NCBI GenBank assembly: GCA_027604685.1
Contig: JADHYX010000001.1
Location: 149,206 to 213,205, forward strand
DNA length: 64,000 nucleotides
Origin: Lobulomyces angularis
Taxonomy: Eukaryota; Chytridiomycota; Chytridiomycetes; Lobulomycetales; Lobulomycetaceae
Reading direction: 5' to 3'
A model generated the notes under the pieces. It saw nothing but the letters and a program-made list of their open reading frames with translations, did not search any database and was not told the DNA's origin. The stretch's first letter is position 1; each line of letters begins with the position of its first letter. The position numbers were made by a program, and so were the translations under genes. Below are positions 1 through 14,600 of the stretch, piece after piece.

Positions 1-234
1 AAAAAAAAAAATGTTTAGGAAAAAAAAATTTTTTTTTTTATTTAATAGAATAAAATAAAAAAAAAAAATAATATATAATGTAAAAAAAAAAAAAAACTAA
101 GATATACAAAATAATAAAGAAAAAAATAGAAAAAAAAAATTAGAAGGAAGAAATTTTATCAACGAGTTCAAAAAAATCTTTTTAGTCAAAAATATAAGAA
201 GAAATACATAATTTTTAAATGCTTAATAGAATAG
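1..234. other. AT-rich 3' flank of the Rab5 gene
   Basis: Homopolymer A/T runs only. This is the downstream side of the minus-strand Rab5 gene. I see no coding frame or RNA gene. Confidence 0.6.
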
Positions 235-1370
235 TTAACATTGACATTGAGAAGAATTATTGGTTGAATCATCTCCTAAGTTCACTGTACCATCTGCGTT
301 TGTATTTGAACCGGATGTACTTAAACCATTTCTTGACCTAGCTGATGAAAGACTATCTAATGGAATTTTTTTGGCTAAAAGAAAAAAAATTATTAATTAC
401 TAAAGAGTTTAGCTAAAAAATTTATTTACCAATTTCTGTAAAAACTTCCATAACAAATTCACCAGATTTAGCACTAGCTTCAGTGAACAATAAACCTGCT
501 TCATTAGCAAAAAGTTGCGCCTCTTCTTTAGGAACTTGTCTTTGATCTTCTAAATCTAATTTGTTTCCTACTAAAGCTATGATGATATTAGGGTTGGCTT
601 GACGTTGAAGCTCTTTAACCCAAGATTTTGCTTTATCAAGTGAAGCCTAAAAAAATTAAAATAAAAATTTTCCCATTTGCTTTAGTTCAACTTACAGCTT
701 TTGTGATATCGTAGGCAACAACAGCAGCTTGAGCATTTCTATAGTACATTGGAGCTAAAGAATGGAATCTTTCTTGACCAGCAGTATCCTAAATATAAAT
801 AATAAAAATAAAAAATTTAGAATAAAATAAAAAAAAAAATCCTGAAAAGGAAAACAATAGCAAAAAAGAATAAAAAGAAAAAATAAAAAATTATGTACCC
901 AAATTTCGAATTTGATAATTTTATCCAGTAATTTACATTTTTGAGTTAAAAATGCTGCACCTATTGTAGGCTCCTTATTATCAATAAATTCATTGTTAAC
1001 AAAACGTAATACAAGACTACTTTTTCCAACGGCAGCTAAATTGTTAAGATAATGTTAATATAAATAAATTCAGAAAAAAAAAAAAAAAAAGAATTTATGT
1101 AACTGTTCCAACAATTAAGTGTAATAAAAATAAACAAAAAATAGAAATAAAAAAAAAAAATGTAGGAACTTAATTAGAGTATTTTTTTTTTTATTCAAAA
1201 AAACATTATCATTAAAAAAAATAGGTGACCAGAAAAAAAATTAAAAAAACAAATTTTTATAGAATACCTTCACCAAGTAAAACTAATTTAACTTGAATTG
1301 GTTTTAACTGATTAGCTTGTTGTTGCTGTTGATTGGATGCTTCACTAATATTTCCGCTGTTTGTTGACAT
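235..1370 (-). CDS. Rab5-family small GTPase (Vps21/Ypt5-like)
   Basis: Five exons on the minus strand: 1370-1268, 1035-899, 788-696, 646-430, 374-235; 229 aa. Seen: the P-loop GEAAVGKSS in its Rab5-specific form, split by intron 1; switch II DTAGQER split by intron 2; GNKLDLED (NKxD) for guanine specificity; SAKSG (the ETSAK-type loop); and a C-terminal CQC prenylation motif. Family knowledge: Rab5 proteins control early-endosome fusion and vacuolar sorting from the cytosolic face of endosomes. The start is the first ATG before a Gln/Asn-rich N-terminus of about 20 residues, as in other Rab5s. The C-terminal linker is Ser/Asn-rich and somewhat long. Another Rab subfamily is unlikely given the P-loop and the CxC tail. 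Confidence 0.93.
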
Positions 1371-2187
1371 GTTCAATTAATTTAATTTTTTTTTTTGCAA
1401 ATTAAAAAATATGAATTTTTTTTTTGAAAATAAAGAGGATAATGTTTTTTGTGTGACCAAGTTGTAGAACACCAGCAACTTTGTATTATCCGTGCAAATT
1501 CAACAGCATTTTCCTCAAAAAACCTGCTCAATCGATGAAACCTTTATTTCCAAGTTTTCGCATACTTTGCGTGAGTTATATTTGACCCATGTTGATGAGT
1601 TGCATTTTAACCTCTTGTTGTAATATCGCATTAATAGCATTCTACCTTTTTCGTTGGGCTCGACCTTCTACAGCAATGCTTTTTCAATCCTAGCGCTCAA
1701 CTGCTGATATCTTGAACAATCCTTTTACTCAAAACCTAAGTTAAGTACTATTACATTCCCTATATGGAAGTTGGTGAGGATATTAAATAATAGGATTTGT
1801 CCATATTAAAACAGATGTTGATATATTTATAGAACTGATTGAGCAGAATTGCATAAAAATGCAGTAGGATTGTGGGCACGGTAAAAAAGCGATATGATAC
1901 ATCGCTTTTCCATGAAACTAATTATTTTTTATTGGACCTTTTTTGCTGCAAAAACCATCATGCATCCTATACTGAACTATTGCTGCATATTTATATAGTT
2001 ATTCTCTTTTAATGAACAAAATGATGTCTTAAAAGCAGAAAAAGCAAAGCAACTAGATTCCCCTATAATTTTTTTTTTTTAATTTTCAAAATAAAAAACA
2101 CTTTCACAATAGTAAAAATTTATATATCATTTAGTAAAAGTAAATCATTTCTTTTTCTCAATATTTTATTTTTAAAAATTAAAGGAA
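1371..2187. other. Intergenic region between Rab5 and HAL-type kinase
   Basis: About 0.8 kb between divergently transcribed genes, so it must contain both promoters. The part at 1450-2060 is less AT-biased than its surroundings but holds no supported frame; nothing else recognised. Confidence 0.4.
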
Positions 2188-4212
<2,025 letters not shown>

Positions 4213-4679
4213 AAAAAATATAAATTGTTTTTTTCTTACATGTTTATCAGAAAACTGCATAATGTTGAGTGTTAAACTTGCAACAAAAACAATACAAAAT
4301 AGATTAAAGAAGATAAAATAAATTAAAAAGGGCAAAGCAAGTAGGTGGGCTGACGCTAATTAGCACTTTTAACCACTAAAAAAAAAAAGCTTCATTCATA
4401 GTGAAATTTTCTTTAATTAAAAATTAAATTAAATATAAGAAAATTTTTAAGCCACAATGACACTTTGATTAAGAAAATGAAAATAAAAGGAACCATCTTT
4501 TTCCCAAATTTTTAATACTTTTTTTTATATATTTTATATAAGTTAAAATTATTTACCTTACTGTTTTAATTCATTTTTAATTTTTTTTAACAACTAGTTC
4601 AAAAAAAAATTTTAAATTTTTCAAATAAAATAAAAAATATTAATATATAAAAAAAATATACAACATATATATAACAAAT
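4213..4679. other. Intergenic AT-rich region
   Basis: 3' end of the kinase and promoter of the next plus-strand gene. No frame or RNA gene recognised. Confidence 0.4.
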
Positions 4680-5320
4680 ATGAAATTCACTTTAATTCAA
4701 ATAATTTTATCGGTACTTGCAAGCGGTGTTTTAGCAAAAATAGAATTTGAAAGTAGCTTTGAAATGTTTATGATAAACTCCAAAAATGTAAACTTGCAAA
4801 AGAGAAACGATGACATGTATAATATGATGGGTGAAATTAACACATTGAATGCAGAGGATAGTGAAAATTGTGAGGAGGAAGGTAAAAAAAATTATAAAAA
4901 AAAAAAATTTGAAATAATTTATATTTATTAAAATTTTTTTTTTTTGAAGATGGTAATGATGATGATATTGAATTTGATTATTCAGAGCTAGATTGTGTTG
5001 AAGAGGAAGAACTTGATTGCGAAGATTTTGATGGAGAAATTGATGAAAAGGAATGGGAATGTAACACTGAAGTTGACGATAGTGAACTATGGGATTGTGA
5101 TGGTGAAGAATTTGATGTGGAAGAACTAGAATGTGAGGAAGTAAGCTTACCAAACAATTATGCTGCCGCTACTGCACCATCTGAGAGTCCTAAAGTGGAA
5201 GAAGCCTCTGCTGCTCCTGTTGAAAAATTAACAAACAATTTGACAGGAAATTCATCAAAAAAATCCCAGCTTTCCGCAGTTACTTTAATACTGGCATTAT
5301 CCTTCACCTACTTGCTTTAA
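4680..5320 (+). CDS. Secreted acidic Cys-repeat protein, probably GPI-anchored
   Basis: Two exons, 4680-4881 and 4950-5320; 190 aa. Residues 1-19 form a signal peptide ending near VLA. The middle (about 65-135) is dominated by Asp/Glu with regularly spaced cysteines inside short acidic-hydrophobic units (ELDC, ELDCEDFDGE, EWEC, LWDC, ELEC). A Ser/Ala/Pro linker follows, then a C-terminal hydrophobic stretch (TLILALSFTYLL) with no charged tail, as in a GPI-attachment signal. I do not recognise the family. By inference it is a cell-wall or surface protein; the acidic Cys units could bind divalent metal or form disulfide ladders. The antisense frame over this locus is a shadow. Confidence 0.75.
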
Positions 5321-5986
5321 AAATATAGTTCAAGAGCAATTCAAATGCTTTAAACATACATATATATTTTTTTAAATGTTGATGTATCTATATATATTTT
5401 CTTTTTATTTTCTTTTTTTTTCATTAGAAATGTTGAGCGTTTCGCTTTTCCTTTAATAATATTACAAATTTTTTTTACTATTTTATATTATGTTTTATAA
5501 AAAAAAAATTAAATAAATTAAAAAGAACTTGTATTATATTTAAATATAACAATAGAGAGAAAAAAAACTTGAATTATAAAACAATTTTCTTTAAATAACC
5601 AACTTTGTCTAATAGAGCTCTAAATGACTAGTAACCTAAAAACAATGACTTTAGGAAGATTGCTTAAATGAAATTAAATGAAAGTTTTCCACTGAACTAA
5701 ATCATCTTTATCCAGCAAAGTTGTGTGTTGTCACTTGTCCAGTTTTGTAGTTTATACTCAAATATGCGGAAATTTATTCTATTTTTGCAAATTTCAAGCC
5801 TCCAAACTCCAGTATCCAAACCAAATATAGCTTATTACATAAAACAATATCTGCATTTTTTCCTTTTATTAAAAACAAACCTATTCTTTCTTAATTTTTT
5901 ATTTCTTAAAAAAAAATAAAATAAAGCAGTAAATTTAAAGAAACTCCCTAAATTTTAAAATTTTATTTTATTTTTTTTAGCAAAAA
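5321..5986. other. Intergenic region, possible 5'UTR intron
   Basis: AT-rich. A pyrimidine-rich TTTTTTTTAG acceptor lies just before the next ATG, so the next gene may have a 5'UTR intron ending near 5980. No supported coding frame. Confidence 0.35.
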
Positions 5987-6858
5987 ATGTCAAGTGAAAC
6001 TATTTCAATTCAATTGCCTAAAGATTATATATTAGCTGCAACACCATCAGATGATGCTTCTAGAAATAACGCTGGAAGTTTTATTGCTTTTCCTCCAATC
6101 TTTAGTCATTTCCAAAAACCTGAGCATCGTGGTAACGATGAAGAACCTCCAAATGTGCAAGGTTCATCTGTTCCTAATTACGCCAATATTCAAACCGATT
6201 CAACTGGAGAAACTCATATCATTACCATTAAACTTCAAAATAGACAAAATGGTAAATTTGCAAGTATTTCCTCAACACCATTAGTGGAAAAAGAAGAACA
6301 CTTATTTAATTGGGTTAGGTTTTTTTATATCTTAGAAACCAATTTTGTTTTTGCATATTTAATATCTGTGTGGACGTCTAATGGTGATTTGATGGCTGTT
6401 TACACCATCCTTGGATTAATCGTTTTTCTTTCAGTTTTAATCTCATCTGTAGTTGTTAAAAAGAGAACTTCAGACGGACCGGTTAGAAATCGTTGGATTT
6501 GTTCTTTATTATTTGATATTTGTAATTTTGTGATTTTAAATGTAATCACTGCACTTTTATTTACTGAAAGAGGAGGTTGTATGTATTATTATCAATATGG
6601 TATGGCAAAAGAAATTTTTTAACTTTAACGATAAACTTTTTTAAACAGATTGTGCATACTATAAATACATTAATTCTGGAGGGATTGTATCAGCTGCTAT
6701 CTTTGGTAAAAATAAAAAATAAATTATACCAATTTTTTTGCGGTTGTACTCATCGTTGATTTTATTTAGGATATCTGTCAATAATTGTTATTTTCGTTTC
6801 GTTGTTGGTGAAACTCATCGTTTTAAAACCAAAAGGTTTATCACCTATTAGAATTTAA
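5987..6858 (+). CDS. Four-TM membrane protein of unknown function
   Basis: Three exons: 5987-6599, 6649-6705, 6770-6858; 252 aa. A polar N-terminus of about 100 residues with no signal peptide precedes four hydrophobic segments: around 112-130 (FYILETNFVFAYLISVW), 137-160, a segment starting WICSLLFDICNF, and a C-terminal one (YLSIIVIFVSLLVKLIVL). The third and fourth are linked by a Cys- and Tyr-rich loop (GGCMYYYQYDCAYYKY). The layout resembles MARVEL/tetraspan-type proteins, but no diagnostic motif is visible, so no function is assigned. Confidence 0.75.
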
Positions 6859-6973
6859 ATTTTTAGAGATTTATCGAATTTTTTTATTTTTTAATTATTA
6901 ATAAAGTTATGTTTTACAAAAGCATTTTTTTGCTAAATTGCCCAGAGTAAATTTTATTTATTGTTATTAGTTT

Positions 6974-8700
6974 TTATGAAAGGTATCTTTGGTTCTTCAT
7001 ATCCCATTTTGGTAGATAATAACTTTTTCTTAATCCACATCCAATTCCACCGAGACTAAATAATCTAAATTTAGCGGAACTAAAGTTACCGTATAAGCAA
7101 ATCCAACCAACGTTCGCAATATGAATGTCAGTTGACAAAAGTTTTTCCTTCTCTTTTTCTTCAGTTGTAGTTTGCTTTATTTCAAACTCTTTAACCAAAT
7201 TCATATCTGGCAACAATTTTAGTCTATCCTCTTTACTTTTTCCAAAATTTAATGGCGGAACTAAATTTTCTGTTACCAAGTTTTTGTAGTTTTCCTCTGC
7301 TTTAAAAGTTTTACAAACATTCAATTTTAGTAAGTTACTACCAAAAAAAATCAGATTTAAGTGATTAACCCTTTCGTAATATTTTTTATTTTTTAGTAGT
7401 TCAAATTCAGATTGAAATTTTTGATTTTCGTATTCCGCTTCAAGTAAATCTAATCTAATTAATCCTCCTAGAAAAACGGTTTCTTTGAAATTTCTAATCC
7501 CAATTGGCCTTAAGGTTTGCCGAGGCTCCAGATATTTTAATTCCTTAGAGACTAAAAATTTGGTTAAACTAACTTCGTTTTTTATTCCTGGTGTATCATA
7601 AAAATTTGCTTGAAAATTTTTATTGCCTTTTTTACTACTTTTGAAAAGATTCCCAAACTTTATCGCCGGTGTTTTTAAAACATTTACTGTGGTTCCTGGT
7701 AAATTTGAAGTTGTGATTGTATTTTCTTCCTTTCCTGTCCCAATCTTTTTTAAGGCATTTAAAAGGTTCGATTTTCCTACATTTGTTTTACCCTAAAATA
7801 AAATAATTCGTTTTTTAAAAATACAAATTTATCCGATGTAACAAAAAAAAATGTGTTTATATATAACTCAAATAAAAGTGAAAAAAGAAAAAAATTTTAA
7901 ATATCAAATTTACTTACAACAAAGTAAACGTCACAGCCTAGAAAATTTTCATTTTCATCTTTAAAAATTATTTTTTCATTAATTTTTTCTATTAGTTCAA
8001 AAAGTCCTTCACCAGTTTTTGCACTTACAAACGTAACGTCTTTTAAGTAATCAAAATTGTTGGAAAACTTCTCTTCCATTTTCAACAAATTTATAAAATA
8101 CCGTTTATCAAATCCAGTTGTTTTGGTCTCCCTTAAATTTCGTTTACTTTCAAATTGTACCAGGTCCATTTTATTAAAAACTATTAACAGTCTTGAGTTA
8201 TTATTGTTAAAATTAAAAGTCTGAGATATATTTTTAATAAAACTTGAAGGAAAGTCCAGAGCGTCAACGATATAAACGTATAGAAGTGGCTTATTGGTAA
8301 CTTGTAGTTCTTCGAATATTTTAATATTCTTTAATGGAATACTTTGTTTAAAAAACAGTCGATTGCTATTATCATTTTTTAGAGAGTGACATCTTTTGCA
8401 AATTAGTTCAGTTTTTTTTTTTAAAATCTTATTTAACTGCGGTTTTGTTAAAGTCGTTAGATCATTTAAATTTTCGTTATTTTCAGCTAACATTTTTTTT
8501 TTTTTTTCTAAAATCGCTATATCGATAAATCCTGGATTCATTTCGTTAAATGACTGAAAGTTTGATCCACATCCTAAAAATGAAAATAGAAGATTAATTT
8601 TAATCTTAATATATAATATATTAATAAAAGAATAATTAAAAAAAAAAATGATACCTGAACATTTGGAATGTAGTTTTCTAAAAATCCGTAGTTTCATCAT
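6974..8700 (-). CDS. Circularly permuted GTPase, NOA1/YqeH family (mitochondrial)
   Basis: Three exons: 8700-8655, 8573-7918, 7792-6974; 506 aa. The G-motifs occur in permuted order: NKMD (G4) and SAKTGEG (G5) in exon 2, then GKTNVGKSN (G1) split at its first Gly by intron 2, then DTPG (G3) in exon 3. N-terminal cysteines CSGCG and CKRCH form the treble-clef zinc site usual in YqeH/NOA1. The first residues (MMKLRIFRKLHSK) are basic and resemble a mitochondrial presequence. Family members assist assembly of the small mitoribosomal subunit. The C-terminal half after G3 is the RNA-binding part of the family. Confidence 0.9.
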
Positions 8701-9102
8701 TTTTCAATTTTTTTTTTTATTTTTATTTTTTTCAGTGAACAGTTTGCTTAAAGACAATAGATCTTTAGATCAGTTTTAGAAGAATGGAACAGAAGTTTTA
8801 GATACAGAAAAAAGATATGTTGTTTAACAAGACTTTCATAATTTTTCCTCATAGAACAATAAGTAACTCAGTGAGGTACAAATTCTACCAAAAAAATGTT
8901 ATTTTTTCAATTAATCTCGGCTAAAATACAGGATTTGATATTTTAAAAATGGTTTAATAAAAAAAAAAAAAAAAAGTGAGAAGTTTTCAATAATAATTTA
9001 TATTACTTGAATTTATTAAACTCTTTTGATGCGATATTTAATTAATACATTATGTCGTGTTTAAGATGATTGCAAAAAATAAAACAAAATAAAAATGCAT
9101 AG
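8701..9102. other. Intergenic AT-rich region
   Basis: About 0.4 kb, including the promoter of the NOA1-like gene and the 3' end of the F-box gene. A poly-A run of about 18 occurs near 8960. Nothing else seen. Confidence 0.4.
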
Positions 9103-9975
9103 CTAATTCAAACACCTCCAGCAACTTGAGGCTTTATGTAGTGAAGAAGAAATACGAATGTCACTCAGAAGTAACTTTACAATTGCAAATTGATTGGAAT
9201 TATTAGCGCGATTGATTGCTTTGTTGTCATTTCGACTAGGATCAATTGTACCATCACGTAATAGCACTTTGACTATTTCAAAGTAACCTTCGGAGCAAGC
9301 CCACAATAGTTCAGTTGTATCCAAATCTTCAACTGAAAAATTTAATCTATAATTTAAAAATATTGGATCATAGTCGAACAACAGAGGTGAAATAATTTGA
9401 GAAGTAGACATATTAAATCTTGAGTAGAGGTATTTGAATACATCAAACTTCTTAAATTTAGCTGCAATATCCAAATGTATTGTTTGATAATAATAGTTGA
9501 TAATTTCACAGAAGTCCAAGATTTTTAGTAAATCAAAGTAGCCAAGTTTAATAATTAAATGTAAGGCGTTTTCATTCGTGTCGTCAGGATCCCATTCTGC
9601 CTTTGGTATCTGGATGTGCTCATGTGTAGTTACAATTCTTGTTAATCCAGCTATTGAACCAAACTTTGAGACTATTGGAATTAAATTTAGACCTACAGTA
9701 ATATGCGGATCCATCCAATTCAACTTGCTGACAAAAAATCTTAATTGTTTATCCAGTTTCTCACAATTCCATAACTCTACTGCTTGAAAGTGAACCAATG
9801 TATCTAGTATTTGAGAATTTGTTAACTCTATAATTGAATAAAACTTCTTTCCTGCAGATTTAAAATTGATAACTGATTTCCAGTCCAAATGTTTTGCAAA
9901 TAAAAAAATAATTTCATTTGGTAAATTAAGGATGGAAAGTTTTTTTTTTTTTAAATCCACATCATAATTATTCAT
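9103..9975 (-). CDS. F-box protein with ankyrin-like repeats
   Basis: Single exon, 290 aa. Residues about 14-50 match an F-box (ILNLPNEIIFLFAKHLDW then VINF), the Skp1-binding module of SCF ubiquitin ligases. The rest shows degenerate ankyrin-type helices, such as NALHLIIKLGYFDLLKIL and LLWACSEGYFEIVKVLLRDG. By inference it is a substrate receptor for ubiquitination, or one of the large families of F-box/ankyrin proteins common in protist and chytrid genomes. The target is unknown. The last repeat ends abruptly at a Cys/Trp-containing tail. Confidence 0.8.
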   Translation of the reverse strand: MNNYDVDLKKKKLSILNLPNEIIFLFAKHLDWKSVINFKSAGKKFYSIIELTNSQILDTLVHFQAVELWNCEKLDKQLRFFVSKLNWMDPHITVGLNLIPIVSKFGSIAGLTRIVTTHEHIQIPKAEWDPDDTNENALHLIIKLGYFDLLKILDFCEIINYYYQTIHLDIAAKFKKFDVFKYLYSRFNMSTSQIISPLLFDYDPIFLNYRLNFSVEDLDTTELLWACSEGYFEIVKVLLRDGTIDPSRNDNKAINRANNSNQFAIVKLLLSDIRISSSLHKASSCWRCLN

Positions 9976-10614
9976 TTTTTAAATTAAAATTCATTACTTC
10001 AAAACACCTATTCAAAAAAATCAGGAATGCTAAAAAATTAAAAAAATTGTTACAGTAAATTTTTAACACTCTTAAGTATCGTAAACATTTGCGCTAATTT
10101 TTCCATAACATTATTGCTTTTTTGTTCAGTGAAAAAAATTGAAAACTTTAAAAAATAGGTAATCAATTAACTAGGAAAACTGTATCTATTTTCCCAATCG
10201 AATAACTCTTCACATCCACATTATTCTCTTATCATGTGTTTTATTGATTTCATCATGTGATGATCACTGGGAAATAAGTAAAACCTAATTTAAAGCACTG
10301 CAAGAATAAATGGAATACTTGATAATTACATTTAAAAAATTCAAAATAGAGTCAGGTTATACAGAATAATACATGAAATTCTGGTTCAGAATAATCTTAC
10401 TTTAAAAATTTTTTCAACATAGTGGTCTTTCACTTCAAATTTGAAGCTTCTTATCTGGATGCCATATATATTGCACTCAGTAATAAATCTCTCACTACAA
10501 TTGGTACGAATTTGTATAAATAACCATTTTTATTATTAACAGTTTAGTTCATTTAGCCTACAAATTTGAAGTGAAAATATCTCAGAAATATATATATAGA
10601 ATAATTTAATTTTT
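9976..10614. other. Intergenic region
   Basis: About 0.64 kb between two minus-strand genes. No coding frame or RNA structure that I can support. Confidence 0.4.
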
Positions 10615-13600
10615 TTAAATAATATCCTCATTATGAAATTTCATCCTTATTCTCTCATCATATTCATCATCCAGTTCTGTACCTTTATGTTTAGAACCAT
10701 AACTTGAATCCACGTGAAGTGTTGTGCCTATCTGCATTGGTGGGATATATCCCTGGGAAACATAATGTTCTGCATCTGGAAATATAACTGTGTAATGCAT
10801 CGCTACCAAAGGTGGTACATTTAATATAAGAGGATGTGGTGGAATGCATTCTATTGATAATGGCTTAAAATAAAAATTAAGTTTGTTTTTAATTTTTGTT
10901 TTTTTGGTTTTACATAAGCTTGATCTACACTTCCTTCACCATCAACCTTCATGACAGAAGTCTTTACAATTTTAAAGTTTTTCTCTGCGTTGTATTGAGT
11001 TCCTCTATCTGCACATTTTTGTTCTTTCAATTCTATCAGAGCACTTTTTTCACTTAAGTGCGAACTGTTTCTTTTAAAAAGTTTTCCAACAAAATTGGAA
11101 AAAGAATTTCTTTCCTTTGCTTTTGCAGCACCAAATTCTTCTTCTTCAAATGTATCTATATTCCCTTCTTCTAGTGCCGCTTTTGAATTATTTTTTTCTA
11201 GAGCATTTTGAGAAGGATTTCTGTTAGCCATTAAATTAGTTTGCGACCGAGGTTCTAAATTTAACATAGATAGAAATCCGCTGATACCAGTTTTTAATTT
11301 AGTTAAAACAGAGTTTCTTATCTCATCGTCTTCAGAGGTTGAATCAGTCACACTCTTTTTTTTTCTTTTATTCCCCACTTCTCCTACAACCATATCCTTT
11401 GGTAAACCTATTGTAACCCGATAGAATTTTGGTATCGGTGTTTTTTTCCAAATCAGTTCTTGTTCTCTAGCCAATCTGAACCAAAATGCTCTTTCTCTAA
11501 TTCTTCTCCCAATTAAATTCAGCATCATCCATATTGACATACTTATTGTAAAAACTGTCACCATTGAGGTTACATCCATGTTATTAATTGGAGACGCACT
11601 TGGATAATTTATTCCGGTGGGCGGAAGGGAAGATACCAACAAAGTAAAAGGAACAGTAGAATTAAGTGAATTTGTATCACTGCTCATAAGTAGTTTAACT
11701 TGAATAATGTATGGTCCAACATATCTGTTAGGATCGCTAGCAGTGAGCACGATGTTTGGTGAGTTATCAACTTTCATCGAGCTGTAACTTCCAGAATATA
11801 ATTGTAAAGAGTATGTCTTTGACTCTCGTCCAGTTAATGAAACATGTACATCTATTTTTGTATATTTTTTAATTTTTTTTTTTTATATTTGTTTTATACC
11901 AAAATTTAATCTATCAATGTAAATTTCATACTCAATTTTTTCACCAGGAATATTCAACGTTCCATTTATAGCACGTCCCAGGGAAATTGGAATATCTGAA
12001 ATAAAAATTGATTCACATTAATTAATTCTGAATATACTGTTGAAATTTTACATGTGGGACAACTTTCACTAGACAGTGCATCCTGGGTATTGAAATAACA
12101 TTGATTACTACGCCAACCGCAGTAGCTTCTCTCCAAACAATCTTTGCATGTATAAAAATCTCCAGAACGACACCAGTTTCGTGCTATTCACAACAAAAAA
12201 AAATTAATATTACAATTTTTTTTTTTAAGCGTTTAATTGTTTTTATTTTTACTTTTGCATTCTTCTACTTCTTTTTCAGTCTGCTGAGGGAGTTTTTCTT
12301 TTAGTAGATTTAAATCAAAAGAAAACATATCTCCTAGAAAATATCCTGTAATTTTGTTATTTTTTGAAGGAAATTAAAACAAAAAAATAAAAACAATATA
12401 CCATTTTGTCCACCAATAACCCATATTTTATTGTTTCTCAAAACCATACCATGACTTGATCTTCCAGCATGCTCCAGTTCGGGAAATTGATATTGGTACC
12501 ATTTTCCACACGCTTCAAAATTGTCAATAAAAGAATTTTTTTTTTTTATTAGATACCAACGTCAAATATTTGTATAAAAGGTTGATAGCAAACGTTTAGA
12601 AGTTCTTGAACGCCGGTCATACCAGGAGTTTGTCCTCCAAACACTAAAATTTTATCAAAATTTTCTAAATATACACCTTTTGCAAAGGTTCTTTGATCTT
12701 GTGGGATTTGCGTAGCACTTAATCTTCCAAAAGTAGAAACGCCTGCCTCATTCGAGGTGTCTCCAACATTGTACCATAAATTGGAGGAGATAGAATATTT
12801 TTGAACTCTAAATTCATTTTGAAATCTGTATCCACCTACAAAATAGATGCTGTTTGTTTCAGGATGGTAAACTGACGATGCTCCATACAAAGCAATCCCA
12901 TTTTGATTTAGTAATATCCATCGTTCTAATTCTAAATCGTAACAATACATTCGATTTTCTACCACAGATCCCTGGATTGTAGATCTAAGCCCTCCATATG
13001 CATAAATTTTTGAGGATGCAGAGTTACTTTTTGGTACATGTATTATTTGTGGATTTTCTGTGCTTGGCGGAATATTACCTAGAACTGGTAGTCTTCTCCA
13101 AATGTTATTGCCTAATTAACAGAAAGTTAAGTTGCTTCGATTTTTTTTTCTTTCAATACCAGAATCGTAAGACCAAATTTCAATATATTGTATATTAGAT
13201 GTTCCAATTCCACCAACTAAATAGAATATTCCATTTTCAAAAAATGTATAATGCGAATATCTAGACTTTGGTCGCGATCCCAAAAAATTTATTTTTGACC
13301 AACTCGAAGAATTTGAAATTGTATCTTCTGAATTATTTCCTAATTCTAACTCAGCTTTTTCTGAAAAAATATTTATATTTAAAAAAGGTTTTTTTTTTCT
13401 TACTAAAATCATATATTAAAATATCGTCAATTAAAATGATACCCAATCCGTTTGGATTATATGACTTTCCGAAGCTTATAAAGGCCCTCTTTATTAAATT
13501 TTGAAATTAAATATGAATATATTAAATAGTTTATACATCTGAAAGGGGATCATAAGCCACCGAATGTTGTTCTCTAGCGATAAAGTTTTTATAGCCGGTT

Positions 13601-14600
13601 GTAGGTTTTTCACAAAGTTTACCACTCCAAAATTGGAAGCATTCACATTTACCATTTAAACAATATCCAGAATTATATTCGGAACCACAGTCTGCATCCG
13701 ATTTACAAATTTCATCAGCACCTACAAAAAAAAAAAAAAAAATTAATTTTAATTGACATGTTTTTTTAAGTGAAACAGTAAAATATTGTATTTTTGGTAA
13801 GTACTTAAAACTTCAAATGTGCCTCTTTAATAAAAGATAATTTTTGTTTAATTGATTTTAAAAAAAAAAATTTACCTAAAACCAACATCTCCTATTAGTT
13901 CGTCGCTAAAAAAGTAAATAGTTAAAGCATTGCTTGAAGAAATAAATTTATCAGTTCTATATGTGGGTAATAGAGAATTTAAAAAATATTTTGGTGTATT
14001 GGAGTAAGTCCTATATCCCGTCAAACTTGCTATAATAGTACTTTCTTTTGTCGCTCCATCGTAAGCAAAAACGTAATCCCATCTAATTTGTTTTCAGTTA
14101 TACAAAATAATTTTCACTATTTGCATACCCACACTCTGTAATGGAGTATTCTAACGTAAACTGTGAAATTAAATAATTAAGATTAAAATATCAAAAAATT
14201 AAAGTTACTTTAATAAGCGTGTTCGGAGACGATTCAATATTCCATTCACAACTGGAATATATGGTATAATTTCTTAATATACTGGACGCATCACTTGTTA
14301 AGATGCCTTTAAATCCAGTATCATTGGCCGCTAGCTCTTTAGTTTTAATTTTATAATTTCCTGAACAATAGTCTGAAAGTGGATATGAATTTACTATCGA
14401 TCCACTGCGTTTTTTTAAACTATTTAAATAAATAAAAAAAAATTCTTAAGTAAAAAAAATTATTAAGTAAATACATACAAATTGGTATTTCCTGACAAAT
14501 TTTGATCAAGTAACACATCTTTTTTAATTGAGGTGTTTATTTCATTGCCAACAATAAGATTTATCAAGAAAATTAAAAAAAAATGTATTTTAAGTATCAT
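10615..14600 (-). CDS. Attractin-like membrane receptor: CUB, EGF, kelch repeats, PSI, TM
   Basis: Fifteen exons (minus, high to low): 14600-14479, 14419-14209, 14160-14129, 14082-13876, 13824-13805, 13721-13537, 13488-13404, 13360-13160, 13111-12557, 12512-12402, 12345-12253, 12183-12052, 11995-11900, 11851-10914, 10863-10615; 1078 aa. Order: signal peptide (1-20); CUB domain (about 60-195; CGWDYVFAYDG); a Cys-rich EGF (CLNGKCECFQFWSGKLC); kelch repeats (YLVGGIG, IYAYGG, IYFVGGY, ILVFGGQ, WVIGGQ); PSI-type Cys module (NWCRSGDFYTC then CGW); TM at about 775-799; a long Ser/Lys-rich cytosolic tail. This is the attractin/MEGF8 order in animals, where such receptors act in cell adhesion and signalling. 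Reading-frame closure across all 15 exons supports the model. The ligand is unknown. Confidence 0.85.

Noticed and set aside
4731..5153. Minus-strand frame of 140 codons opposite the acidic Cys-repeat gene
   Set aside because: His/Gln-rich composition is the complement of Asp/Glu codons, and it runs through the plus-strand intron.
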